Shown here piece by piece: positions 37,001-43,313 of a stretch of DNA of 43,313 bases; within the stretch, counting starts at the first letter, position 1, and the number at the start of each line of letters is the position of its first letter. Made by a program: the position numbers and the translations under genes. Where the stretch lies: NCBI GenBank assembly GCA_964612995.1, contig CAZTGE010000017.1, positions 1 through 43,313 of the forward strand, written 5' to 3'. Under the pieces are notes generated by a model. It worked only from the letters and a program-made list of their open reading frames with translations. It ran no database searches and was not told the DNA's origin. The DNA is from SLQH01 sp964612995 (GTDB lineage: Bacteria; Planctomycetota; UBA11346).

Positions 37001-37218
37001 GCGATCGCGTCGGAATCATGTTTATTGACAGCAATGGGCCCTACGCGCCTGCTGATCCTGCCGTGGCAAATTGGCTAGCATCCCCTGTCCCCCCTGTCCA
37101 ATCCCAGACTTTGTCAATTCAAAAGAATGTCGAGGTGGATGGATTTGGCATCGGCAACACTGGGTCACGGCTCGCCATCTTCACCGCGCCCGACACCTTG
37201 GAGATCCAATGGCCATGA
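34051..37218 (+). CDS. Large PA14-domain surface/exported protein
   Basis: Protein of 1055 residues. An N-terminal membrane anchor or signal lies at about 4-22 (VLIIIGSLALFATLAVVAW), then a proline-rich linker. A PA14 domain is at about 164-297: GGLQAAFYDY, YTGFLKVTEAGTYTLEITSD with the DDGSRVTLDD calcium/carbohydrate loop, and AGLIFSWIRPG. A PKD-like fold with DADGDGTIDHEGSD lies around 427-490. The C-terminal ~500 residues are beta-rich and unrecognised. PA14 domains bind carbohydrate or mediate adhesion. From about 35800 the gene becomes richer in A+T with less biased codons, unlike the surrounding genes, which suggests a foreign origin. It is coupled at both ends by ATGA overlaps. Confidence 0.8.
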   Translation: MNRVLIIIGSLALFATLAVVAWPRPAASPPSDPARMSPMPPIPKQAPDTGEVLPRNAHEEHVHTATGSATPPVVPENLPEAVSSSTDFAAACGRPASVTLPATASELRQSIQPIAAHGDAELLFRSTLGGVEQARHLHARWRVTDGRTTTNLSYRATPATMAGGLQAAFYDYTATLHKLPNLAGRMPDLTRIDATVDYPATNQAWTGLPVTMRDTFASQYTGFLKVTEAGTYTLEITSDDGSRVTLDDRVLIANDGKHGMRRRSATIDLATGLHPTTIDYFENAGRAGLIFSWIRPGQTAREVVPAGNLIHAAGLVPGPVDRRPFTASIHQEVKSSPTIIDGTAWGEAYSVTAQASTLGAEPVSVARIGTTTQWFQDLPLDPNQPTTVTFAQSGSPTPSTITGTIDWIPVSMYHDEAITIRVGDSIKLQAIAGCGGAHVRIDADGDGTIDHEGSDSEAVVHRYDTAGVYHARAYDVGDNEIGTATVTVTEVRLPKAIACQVGFMRQVTIHTGVHDPAELVITTNDPTPAKPSLMLVERGPAIENHLRIYLKCLRRGTPILYVRQGSEDGPILAAMEIDEFTLDGSDLNNVVVNGETSMAAGFITMRPYVPNLDVVANMFASTSAFESGDGKTLTTNTDAFNIRTDPATGETIADMRFNFMIPDSENQFCFNVKFWQENQEPVPVGDESKNGKRCKIVVPVIAFPYRAAAQGAQSQTKVLNVACHHKGDAHIDHPLVVVPDANGAGPAAANGATVNCPDPKGDKDPPAILPVNITSAPGTPPAYYDVTVEGTIFPQKVIVVQVTPAMGDPHRVGISVGANNRTQARTAAVLPAGEAANVTPSAQDGKVTVAPKAAAGGNVSFDIVGKTKSAAQGDTGVTFTHSLAGLCASAPVSVIVPAAIATPHPTFGPATVAPQNALLNSSTRPAQPAVTPPDVHRAIVVTTDLLVTVHDQFGLDCGDIYSGASITEAGDDINVTLDANSQYSDRVGIMFIDSNGPYAPADPAVANWLASPVPPVQSQTLSIQKNVEVDGFGIGNTGSRLAIFTAPDTLEIQWP

Positions 37219-38396
37219 AGACCGCGATCCTTTGCTGCATGACACTCCTTCTTCCTGTGTGCACAGGATTAGCGGAAGAGAGGGTAGTCACCTCATTCTC
37301 CGAACTTGCGGAGGTCTATGCGAGATCTGATGTACGCATTACCCTAACAATCGATGACTCAAGCCCCCTTGGGCATGGTCGAATTCTCACTCACAAGGTT
37401 GTGACGCCCATAGCTGCGCCCGACCGCGCATTGACTCCTGATCTGCTCATTGCCACTATTGAGAACTCGATGAGAAGCGTGGTGGGAGTTATTGACGAGA
37501 GCAATCCATCTGTTGTTCATTTCATATCAAGGTCTCTCATCCTTAACCCCACGCTCAGCATTCCTATTGAGGATTGGGAATTCGCCGGATCAGCCGGCGA
37601 TCTGGTCAAAGCGATTTCTGACAGATTCAAGAAGGATCCCTCCGAAACCCGGTCGCCATTTACGGCCGTGGGCACCAATGATCGCCTGCCAACCGAATTG
37701 CCCGATCGTGTTTCACTTCTCAGAGGGGATTGGACGCCACGCCAAGCACTAACCAAAGCCGCTCTTCAGTTTTCCAACGATGCCTACCTCTGGATTGCAT
37801 CCTTCAAATGTCGATCAGCGACAGCACCGTCCGTTAGGTTTGGCAGTTCCCATATCGCAGAGATCGAGCCGCAGAAAATCGGTGATCTTCAGAATCAATC
37901 GAGCCTCGCCGAAGCAATTCGCAACTTCACACATGCTGCGTCCCCTGGAGACGACTTTCGATTGATTGGCGAAGATACGTATGCCCCAGTCAGTCTATTG
38001 CCTGGAATGGATCCGCTCTTCCTCTTCGTGTACGCTCGAATCACGCAGGATGCCACCGCAGATGAGCGTGCTGTCGTAATCGGGAAACTTACCTCAGCTG
38101 GCATTCAGCATCTAATGACCATGCGTTCCCAAGGAGCCATGACCCCAAGTACATACGAGGGCTACGATCTGGTATCCACAGCAGATCGAGCCGCTGAATT
38201 CACAATGCGGTGGCGGTTCACCGGCAACCGCGGTTCGCAAATATCCGTCAACTGTCAATACACCGAAACGTCTCTCAATGTGCTTGCAACCAGAGTCTGT
38301 CGCTTCAGTGACGGCAAATGGAATTGGGCCGAGGCCGATTTCTCGCTCGAGGAGGGGAAGGCCGGTGACGTTGAGCATCGTGATGCTGAACCATGA
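37215..38396 (+). CDS. Exported protein of unknown function
   Basis: Protein of 393 residues from ATG 37215, which overlaps the PA14 gene stop (an ATG at 37209 would add two residues). A signal peptide is clear (AILCCMTLLLPVCTGLAEE). The mature part has no domain I can name. It begins VVTSFSELAEVYARSDVRIT and contains a DWTPRQALTKAALQF segment like the 'basis' domains of secretin-associated proteins, but this is weak. The gene is A+T-rich and its codon use differs from that of the glycan and T6SS genes. It is probably exported together with, or working on, the PA14 protein. After the stop, 38397-38490 has no gene. Confidence 0.7.
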   Translation: MKTAILCCMTLLLPVCTGLAEERVVTSFSELAEVYARSDVRITLTIDDSSPLGHGRILTHKVVTPIAAPDRALTPDLLIATIENSMRSVVGVIDESNPSVVHFISRSLILNPTLSIPIEDWEFAGSAGDLVKAISDRFKKDPSETRSPFTAVGTNDRLPTELPDRVSLLRGDWTPRQALTKAALQFSNDAYLWIASFKCRSATAPSVRFGSSHIAEIEPQKIGDLQNQSSLAEAIRNFTHAASPGDDFRLIGEDTYAPVSLLPGMDPLFLFVYARITQDATADERAVVIGKLTSAGIQHLMTMRSQGAMTPSTYEGYDLVSTADRAAEFTMRWRFTGNRGSQISVNCQYTETSLNVLATRVCRFSDGKWNWAEADFSLEEGKAGDVEHRDAEP

Positions 38397-38490
38397 GATC
38401 AAGGAAGGGCTTCATGATAACCCCCAGGCTCACGCAGGCCCATTTCCCGATGAGCCTGGCCCACCACGGATGAGCCTCCATGAGCCTGCC

Positions 38491-38950
38491 CTACGCCACC
38501 CGCTTGGCGAGGTCGATGGCCAGGGATAGTCCTCCTAACCCGCTGTCGATAAACGGCTTGATGAACTCGTGAATGCGATCTTGGTCGGCTCCCACCTGTG
38601 AGCAGTAGGGCCGACCATTGCTCAAAGAAGCCCCTTCCGCCAGCAGGTGGAAGGGGCTTCTTCTTGTCCTGCAAGCACTTGCGTTGCCCAGGGCACGGTG
38701 CGAAAAGATCGCGGCCAGGAACTGCCGCCGGCGGTCCGTTTTCGAGCCGCTCCAGATATCTGCGGCGTTCTGGCTCGAATCGAAGGCCTGGAGGTCCAAT
38801 CCGCCTCGGGCTGGATCCCAGCCCACGCCGTCCCTCAACTGCTCCTCCACCTCGGCCGACTCGCGCTCCAGGTCCACCTTTTTGCCTTGTAGACGCCCTC
38901 GTCGATGACCCCGTCCACGTACACGCTCAGCAGCCGGTCGAGGCCTGATT
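38491..38950 (-). pseudogene. Serine recombinase C-terminal remnant 2, frameshifted
   Basis: The minus strand reads LDRLLSVYVDGVIDEGVYKA, a typical recombinase segment before the coiled region, up to about 38890. It then continues in another frame with KKVDLERESAEVEEQLRDG, FDSSQNAADIWSGSKTDRR, AAIFSHRALGNASA and SPFHLLAEG. The tail after SNGRP up to the stop at 38491 (IHEFIKPFIDSGLGGLSLAI) is not a recombinase feature I know. The catalytic domain is missing. It overlaps the last codons of the AraC gene at its right end. It is related to but clearly different from remnant 1, so two separate elements have decayed at the two ends of this island. Confidence 0.7.
38625..38662. terminator. Perfect 14-bp stem in the recombinase 3' end
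   Basis: Arms 38625-38638 and 38649-38662 are exact reverse complements around the loop GCCAGCAGGT. The same bases encode SPFHLLAEG on the minus strand, as at the first remnant. Possible bidirectional terminator; no long T-run. Confidence 0.5.
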
Positions 38951-39973
38951 TGAGCTCGGTGTGGCCCCGCCATCCTCCGGCCATCGCAGCGGGGCCGACA
39001 GACGCGCGGCCGTTGGTGGCGGGTGCCCGTAGCGGAGCTCACAGAGCCGGGTGAGTTGTTCCACGCTGGCGAGGCCGCAGGTGCGTGCGAGCTCGTGCGG
39101 GTCGGCATCGTCGCAGTCGAGCGCGGTACGGGCTCGCTCGAGAGCGTTGCGCAGATGACGCCGGAGGGAGGCCGGGCCGATACCATGCGTAGCCCGGAAA
39201 GCGGCATAGAGGCGGCTGGGACTGGCGAAGCCAGCTTCGGCGGCGATGTCGGCGATGGGCAGGTCGGTGGCCATGAGCAGTTGCTGGGCGATCAGGCGGC
39301 GATAGCGGGTCAGGTAGGCCAGGGGTGCGCAGCCGACCACGGCTTTGAACCGGGCGTGGAAGTGACTCGCGGACAGGCCGCTGACCGCCGCCAGTTCGGC
39401 GACCGTGAGGCGCCGGTGGAACCGCTCGTCGATCAGCCGCAACGCGGCCGCGATGCGAGCCTCGCCCGCGGCGGCCTCGGCCAGTAGCGAGGCGATCGCC
39501 GGTTCGCGCGCCAGACCGACCAGGAGTTCCTGCAGCAGAGCGCGCAACATGGCAAAGACGCCGAGTCGCTGCGCCCGCCACTCGCCCGCCATGCGATCGA
39601 GGACGGCACTGGCCCTGGCCTCGCCCTCGCCGGCCAGCGGCAGCAGCAGACTGCCACCGAAGGCGCGCTCTGCCACCCGGTCGAGCAGGCGGCCGGGCAG
39701 ATCGTCGGCCGCGATGCGCGGTGCCTCGGTCGGCGGGAACCAGCAGGCCAGACCACGGCACCCGCCGATGACCGCCGGCAAGCGCAGACCGCGCGGCAGG
39801 AACAGCCAACGGCCGGGGACAACGTGCGCGGCGCCGATACGGGCAGCGCCCCCGTCGCAGCGGAACAGGCAGTGACTCATCGCCGTGATCGGATCGCTCT
39901 GCAGCCGGGACGACTCGGCGGCGAAGCAGGTGACTCCGGCCAAGGCGGCGACATCCAGCGGTGCGGGGGGCAT
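38927..39973 (-). CDS. AraC-family regulator with an extra HTH-like tail
   Basis: Protein of 348 residues. The N-terminal ~160 residues are a cupin-like sensing domain (VVPGRWLFLPRGLRLPAV). The AraC DNA-binding part has two helix-turn-helix units, LTVAELAAVSGLSASHFHARF and LPIADIAAEAGFASPSRLYAAF. After these, about 45 residues further on, a third similar unit appears (DPHELARTCGLASVEQLTRL followed by CELRYGHPP), which is unusual. The last residues (from about 337) run into recombinase remnant 2 and may not be original. It is divergent from the heparinase II/III gene with 84 bp between the starts, so it very likely controls that lyase. Confidence 0.87.
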   Translation of the reverse strand: MPPAPLDVAALAGVTCFAAESSRLQSDPITAMSHCLFRCDGGAARIGAAHVVPGRWLFLPRGLRLPAVIGGCRGLACWFPPTEAPRIAADDLPGRLLDRVAERAFGGSLLLPLAGEGEARASAVLDRMAGEWRAQRLGVFAMLRALLQELLVGLAREPAIASLLAEAAAGEARIAAALRLIDERFHRRLTVAELAAVSGLSASHFHARFKAVVGCAPLAYLTRYRRLIAQQLLMATDLPIADIAAEAGFASPSRLYAAFRATHGIGPASLRRHLRNALERARTALDCDDADPHELARTCGLASVEQLTRLCELRYGHPPPTAARLSAPLRWPEDGGATPSSNQASTGC

Positions 39974-40057
39974 GGATCAGAGGATCCGGGAGAATCGCCG
40001 CCGATCCAGCGATGGATCGCGCAACTGCGGCGCTGTACCCTGCAGTGCGAGGAGGGC
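39974..40057. promoter_or_regulatory. Shared divergent promoter region of araC-like and lyase genes
   Basis: Only 84 bp separate the two start codons, and they must hold both promoters and the regulator site. The lyase ribosome-binding site is GCGAGGAGGGC at its right end. An imperfect GCGGCGATTCTCCCGGATCCTCTGA-type GC-rich tract occupies the left part in the reverse direction; I cannot define the operator. Confidence 0.45.
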
Positions 40058-42166
40058 ATGATGCGATTGCGCGAAATGTGTCGACAGCTGCCAGACGACT
40101 GGCAGGACTGTTGCGACTGGCTGGGCGACAGGCTGATCTCGGTGTTGGCCGATTGCGATCCGGACCTAGCGGAACTGGCGCCGGTGCTCGCCGCCCGCGA
40201 TGCCGGCGACCCGGCAGCGGCCGCAGCCGCACTGTTGGCGGCACTGGAGCGACCTCCCAAGCGCGAGCGCCTGCGCTGGGCAGTCGTCACCGCCGAGAGA
40301 GAAGCGATCAGCGCCTCGAACGAGCGGACGCGCCAGGCAGCGCTCGACTTCGAGCGCCTCATGCGCCCCCCGGCCGTGAGTACCCAGCGCCATCCGCCAG
40401 CCGACGAACTGCTCAGGGGAGAGGTCATCGTCTCCGGTCTGGCCGGAAGCTGGCGCGCTGGCGCACGCGGCGGCATCGATTGGCGCGATCAGGGACCGGT
40501 GGGCGACATCGAATGGGCCTTCGCCATGAACCGCCACAAGTTCCTCAACCGTCTGATCGACGCCTGGTCGCGGACCGGGAACCTCGACTACCTGACGGCT
40601 TGCGACCTGTTGCTCGGCGATTGGCTGCTGGCCGAGCCGACACCGGCGGCCCATCGCCACGATGCGGTCTGGCGGGAATTGGAGGTCGGACTGCGGCTCT
40701 GCGGGCCCTGGCCGTTGCTGTTCTTCGCCACGATCGGCCAGCCGGCCGTGCGGCCGACGACGCGTCTGGCCCTGCTGGTCGCATGGCACGAACAGGCCCG
40801 GTACCTGCACGCCTACCACGGCGATCACGCCAACCACCTGTTGATGGAACTCTGCGGTCTGGCGATGACGGCGGTGGCCCTGCCCGAGTTCCGCCAGTCG
40901 GCCGACCACCTGCGTTACACCGCAGCCCAGCTCGCGCCACAACCGGCGGCCCAGATCTACCCCGACGGGGCCCAGATCGAGCTGAGTACGCACTACCATC
41001 TGGTCAGCCTCGCCTACCTCGATCTCGCGGTGTTGTTGCTACGCGACGGCGGCCTGACGGTCCCGCCCGAACTGCAGGAGGCCGTGCCGCGCATGTGGGA
41101 CTACGTCGCCGGCGTCCTGCGCCCCGACGACACCCTGCCACCGACCAACGATTCGGACGAATGCCAGGTCGCACCGCTCCTGCGCCAAGCCGCCGAGGAG
41201 CATCGGCGACCCGACTGGCGACATGCCGCCGATGGTCGGATCGGCAGCCGGTTCTTTCCCTGGGCCGGGCAGATGGTCAGCCGCAGCGATGCCCCGGGAC
41301 TGGGTCATTACGGTTTTTTCGATGTCGGACCACTGGGCCTCTCCGGCCATCAGCACCGCGACCGGCTGCACCTGGGCATCCAGGCCGGGGGCCGCGACCT
41401 GCTGGTCGACGGCGGCCGCTACTGGTACAAATGGGATACCTTGCGGCAGTATTTTCTCGGCACCGCGAGCCACAACTGCATCCTCATCAACGCCTGCGGG
41501 CAAGCCGACGACGGCTGGGAGGTGACCGATCACCCCTTCGACGGCGCCCAGACCAGCACCGAGCGGTACGATTACTGCCTCGGCTCCTTCGCCGGACCGT
41601 GGCTGGGCCAGCTGGGAGCCTGTCGGCACACCCGGGCGGTGCTCTATCTGAGGAACCTGGGGTGGCTGGTGATCGATCGCATCGCCAGCGACCGACCGCG
41701 TCCGGTGTGGCCGCTGTGGCATTTCCATCCCGCCTGCACGGTCGTCACCGACGGCACCACGGTACGCAGCGATGACCCGGGAGTCGGCAACATCCTCGTC
41801 CAGCCGCTCGGGGCGATGGACTGGGACCTGGAGTGTCAGCGCGGCGAACGCAACCCCCATGGCGGCAAATACCGCATGTGGAAGGCCGACATCGTCCACG
41901 TGCCGCACGATCGGCAGGACCAGGGCTGGTACGCCCCCGCCTATCACGACCTGCAACCGGCGACCTGCGCGCTCTACCGCGGACACGCCAGCGACGCTCT
42001 GTTCGGCTGGCTGCTGTGGCCCGATACCGGCCGCCCCCGAGCACCGGCGGCCCATTGGGAGCAGTTGGGGCCGGCGCGCTGCCGCGTCGTCCTCCACGAC
42101 CTCGTCACCGTGACCGTCGACTGCGATGGCGGCTTGCCGCAACTGACCTGGGCTGGAGCGCGCTGA
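40058..42166 (+). CDS. Heparinase II/III-family polysaccharide lyase
   Basis: Protein of 702 residues with no signal peptide. The alpha/alpha-toroid half holds HANHLLMEL (N259, H260) and STHYHLVSLAYLDL, the usual places of catalytic Asn/His and Tyr. The heparinase II/III beta-sandwich domain has the classic SGHQHRDRLHLGIQAGGRDL block (H431, H433, D435) followed by VDGGRYWY, then ASHNCILIN with H472. The family breaks uronic-acid glycans by beta-elimination. The start at 40058 is supported by GAGGAGGGC upstream; earlier in-frame sequence lies over the divergent regulator. Lack of an export signal suggests cytoplasmic action on imported oligosaccharides, or export by another route. It is convergent with the GH43-like gene. 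Confidence 0.87.
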   Translation: MMRLREMCRQLPDDWQDCCDWLGDRLISVLADCDPDLAELAPVLAARDAGDPAAAAAALLAALERPPKRERLRWAVVTAEREAISASNERTRQAALDFERLMRPPAVSTQRHPPADELLRGEVIVSGLAGSWRAGARGGIDWRDQGPVGDIEWAFAMNRHKFLNRLIDAWSRTGNLDYLTACDLLLGDWLLAEPTPAAHRHDAVWRELEVGLRLCGPWPLLFFATIGQPAVRPTTRLALLVAWHEQARYLHAYHGDHANHLLMELCGLAMTAVALPEFRQSADHLRYTAAQLAPQPAAQIYPDGAQIELSTHYHLVSLAYLDLAVLLLRDGGLTVPPELQEAVPRMWDYVAGVLRPDDTLPPTNDSDECQVAPLLRQAAEEHRRPDWRHAADGRIGSRFFPWAGQMVSRSDAPGLGHYGFFDVGPLGLSGHQHRDRLHLGIQAGGRDLLVDGGRYWYKWDTLRQYFLGTASHNCILINACGQADDGWEVTDHPFDGAQTSTERYDYCLGSFAGPWLGQLGACRHTRAVLYLRNLGWLVIDRIASDRPRPVWPLWHFHPACTVVTDGTTVRSDDPGVGNILVQPLGAMDWDLECQRGERNPHGGKYRMWKADIVHVPHDRQDQGWYAPAYHDLQPATCALYRGHASDALFGWLLWPDTGRPRAPAAHWEQLGPARCRVVLHDLVTVTVDCDGGLPQLTWAGAR

Positions 42167-42226
42167 GCGCGGCGAGCGCACAGCGCTGCCGCCTGGCCCC
42201 ACCGATGCGAACGCGAGCCCCAGCCT

Positions 42227-43054
42227 TCAGCGCTGGCCCTGCAGCTGCGACAGGTCGTCCCACATGCTGCCGTCCGCCCCGTAGCACACCGGAGCGATGA
42301 AGCAGTCGCGGATGCGATCGACGCTGCGATCGCGGTAGCGGCACCAGACGTGATACCACGCGCCGCGCCACTCGAAGAAATCGCCGTGGGCGAAGCCGGT
42401 ATCGAGTTGGAGGATGTCGCCGACCAGCCCCCGATGCTCGTAGGGCCCGTAGACGTTGTCGGCAACCGCGTAGTAGCCCGAGCAGCTGAGGTAATAGCGC
42501 CCGTCGTGCTTGTGCAGCGAGTTCTTGTCGGTGTTCGGGAAGACGCCCTTGCGATCGAGCACGATCATCCGGGGCTCCTCATCCAACGCGAGCATCGAAT
42601 CCTGCAGCCGGGCGATGCGGTAGTCGTGTTCGCCATTGATGATGTAAGGCGTGCCGTCGTCGTCGACGAAGATGCTGGGGTCGAACGATTCCAACAGCGG
42701 CCGGCCGAGGGCATCGCGATACGGGCCCTCCGGCCGATCGGCCACCATCACCCCGGTGTTCAGCTTGCGGTGCGAGAAATACCAGTAATAGCGCCCGTTG
42801 CGCGCGACCACGTCGCCGGCCCAGCAGTCGGTGTTGCCGGAGCCCATGTAATTGTCTGCTGGTGAGATGGTCCCCACCTGGGTCCAGTCGCACAGATCGG
42901 TCGAACGATAGATCCGCCAGTCGGGCATGACCCAATCGTTGACACCGACGCCGACATCGTGCCCGGTGAACAGATAGACGGCATCATCGAGGACCAGGGC
43001 GTGCGGATCGGACATGCCGGGCTCGGCGATGATCGGGTTGGCGAGCTGGGGCAT
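42227..43054 (-). CDS. GH43-like (five-bladed beta-propeller) glycosidase
   Basis: Protein of 275 residues. Motifs of the GH43/GH117-type propeller are the catalytic-base strand ANPIIAEPGMSDPHALVLDD (D16), a WAGDVVARNGRYYWYFS blade, SFDPSIFVDDDGTPYII with the second conserved aspartate, and HKHDGRYYLSCSGYYAV. No signal peptide is present. The start at 43054 is favoured by AGGAG eight bases upstream; a longer start at 43144 is possible but unsupported. These enzymes remove arabinose, xylose or galactose-type side groups. The gene converges with the lyase gene at 60 bp, and the two probably act on the same glycan. Confidence 0.85.
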   Translation of the reverse strand: MPQLANPIIAEPGMSDPHALVLDDAVYLFTGHDVGVGVNDWVMPDWRIYRSTDLCDWTQVGTISPADNYMGSGNTDCWAGDVVARNGRYYWYFSHRKLNTGVMVADRPEGPYRDALGRPLLESFDPSIFVDDDGTPYIINGEHDYRIARLQDSMLALDEEPRMIVLDRKGVFPNTDKNSLHKHDGRYYLSCSGYYAVADNVYGPYEHRGLVGDILQLDTGFAHGDFFEWRGAWYHVWCRYRDRSVDRIRDCFIAPVCYGADGSMWDDLSQLQGQR

Positions 43055-43144
43055 GCGGTCCTCTCCTGGGAACATGCTGACCACCGACCGCTCGACGGCA
43101 AGCAGGTTCGCGATTCCGGCGCTTGGTGGCCGACCATCGTTCAA

Positions 43145-43178
43145 GGTAACTGGCGCCGCGAAGCGGCGTCCAGTTCAC
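43145..43178. other. Hairpin upstream of the GH43-like gene
   Basis: GGTAACTGG-CGCCGC pairs with GCGGCG-T-CCAGTTCACC around a GAA loop, with a one-base bulge. It lies about 90 bp before the start codon and could be an operator or RNA structure. The remaining sequence 43055-43230 shows no gene. Confidence 0.4.
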
Positions 43179-43230
43179 CGCCTTGTTCGATCGTAACTGC
43201 TCAGACCTTCCTGAAGTTCTTTCTACAATT

Positions 43231-43311
43231 ACCACAGAGGACACAGAGAACACGGAGAGAAGAAGGGGAGAATTCCAATCCGGCCTCTGTGCTCTCTGTG
43301 TTCTCTGTGGT
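43231..43311. repeat. Inverted repeat with ACCACAGAG-type arms
   Basis: Arms 43231-43257 and 43285-43311 are reverse complements over 27 bp with three mismatches (ACCACAGAG...ACACAGAGA...). The arms themselves are made of a near-tandem ACACAGAG unit. This composition is unlike the GC-rich genome around it. I recall similar ACCACAGAGRACACAGAG intergenic repeats from many environmental bacteria, but could not search for them here. The window ends two bases after the right arm. Confidence 0.75.
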
Positions 43312-43313
43312 TT

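Noticed and set aside
32451..38950. A functional prophage or integrative element
   Set aside because: Both recombinases are C-terminal relics and no structural, replication or conjugation genes are seen between them.

Overview
High-GC bacterial DNA with a gene repertoire typical of the Planctomycetota/Verrucomicrobiota/Lentisphaerota group: an ECF sigma factor paired with a FecR-type anti-sigma factor, several heparinase II/III-fold proteins, a GH38 alpha-mannosidase, AraC regulators sitting next to glycan genes, a PknB-like kinase, and large serine-recombinase remnants. The phylum is an inference from gene content; nothing in the window (no rRNA) fixes it.

Layout. 1-3064: dispersed palindromic repeats, a FecR/ECF pair (minus strand) and a broken heparinase C-terminus abutting one of the repeats. 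3065-10954 (plus): a glycan-degradation locus, with an exported heparinase-fold protein, an AraC regulator, a GH38 mannosidase, a sugar isomerase-like TIM barrel and a medium-chain dehydrogenase, the genes being mostly translationally coupled. 11069-12619: a DUF2892-like membrane protein and a TPR/zinc-ribbon membrane protein. 12733-24546 (minus): a compact type VI secretion (T6SS) operon, tssJ-tssK-tssL-tssM-tagF-tssBC-tssE-tssF-tssG. Its two sheath proteins TssB and TssC are joined in one 594-residue reading frame, and this is the most notable feature of the window. 24547-25165: a repeat-rich divergent intergenic region with a perfect 26-bp-stem hairpin. 25166-30692 (plus): a spike/cargo operon of vgrG, a small beta-helix-like protein, a DUF2169 protein, a PAAR-like/cargo candidate and a second DUF2169 protein, followed by a disrupted Ser/Thr kinase gene.

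32451-38950: a tRNA-Pro(CGG), then a mosaic island between two minus-strand serine-recombinase C-terminal remnants. It holds a frameshifted HEAT-like gene, a large PA14 surface protein and an exported protein of unknown function; the last two are visibly richer in A+T than the rest. 38927-43313: a second glycan locus with an AraC regulator divergent from a heparinase II/III lyase, a GH43-like glycosidase, and a 27-bp-arm inverted repeat at the window edge.

How it works together: two glycan-scavenging loci, each with its own AraC regulator, surround a contractile injection machine. The T6SS genes cover the membrane complex (J, L, M), the baseplate (E, F, G, K), the sheath (fused B-C) and the spike (VgrG). 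No Hcp, TssA or ClpV/TssH gene is present in the window, so these must lie elsewhere or be dispensable.
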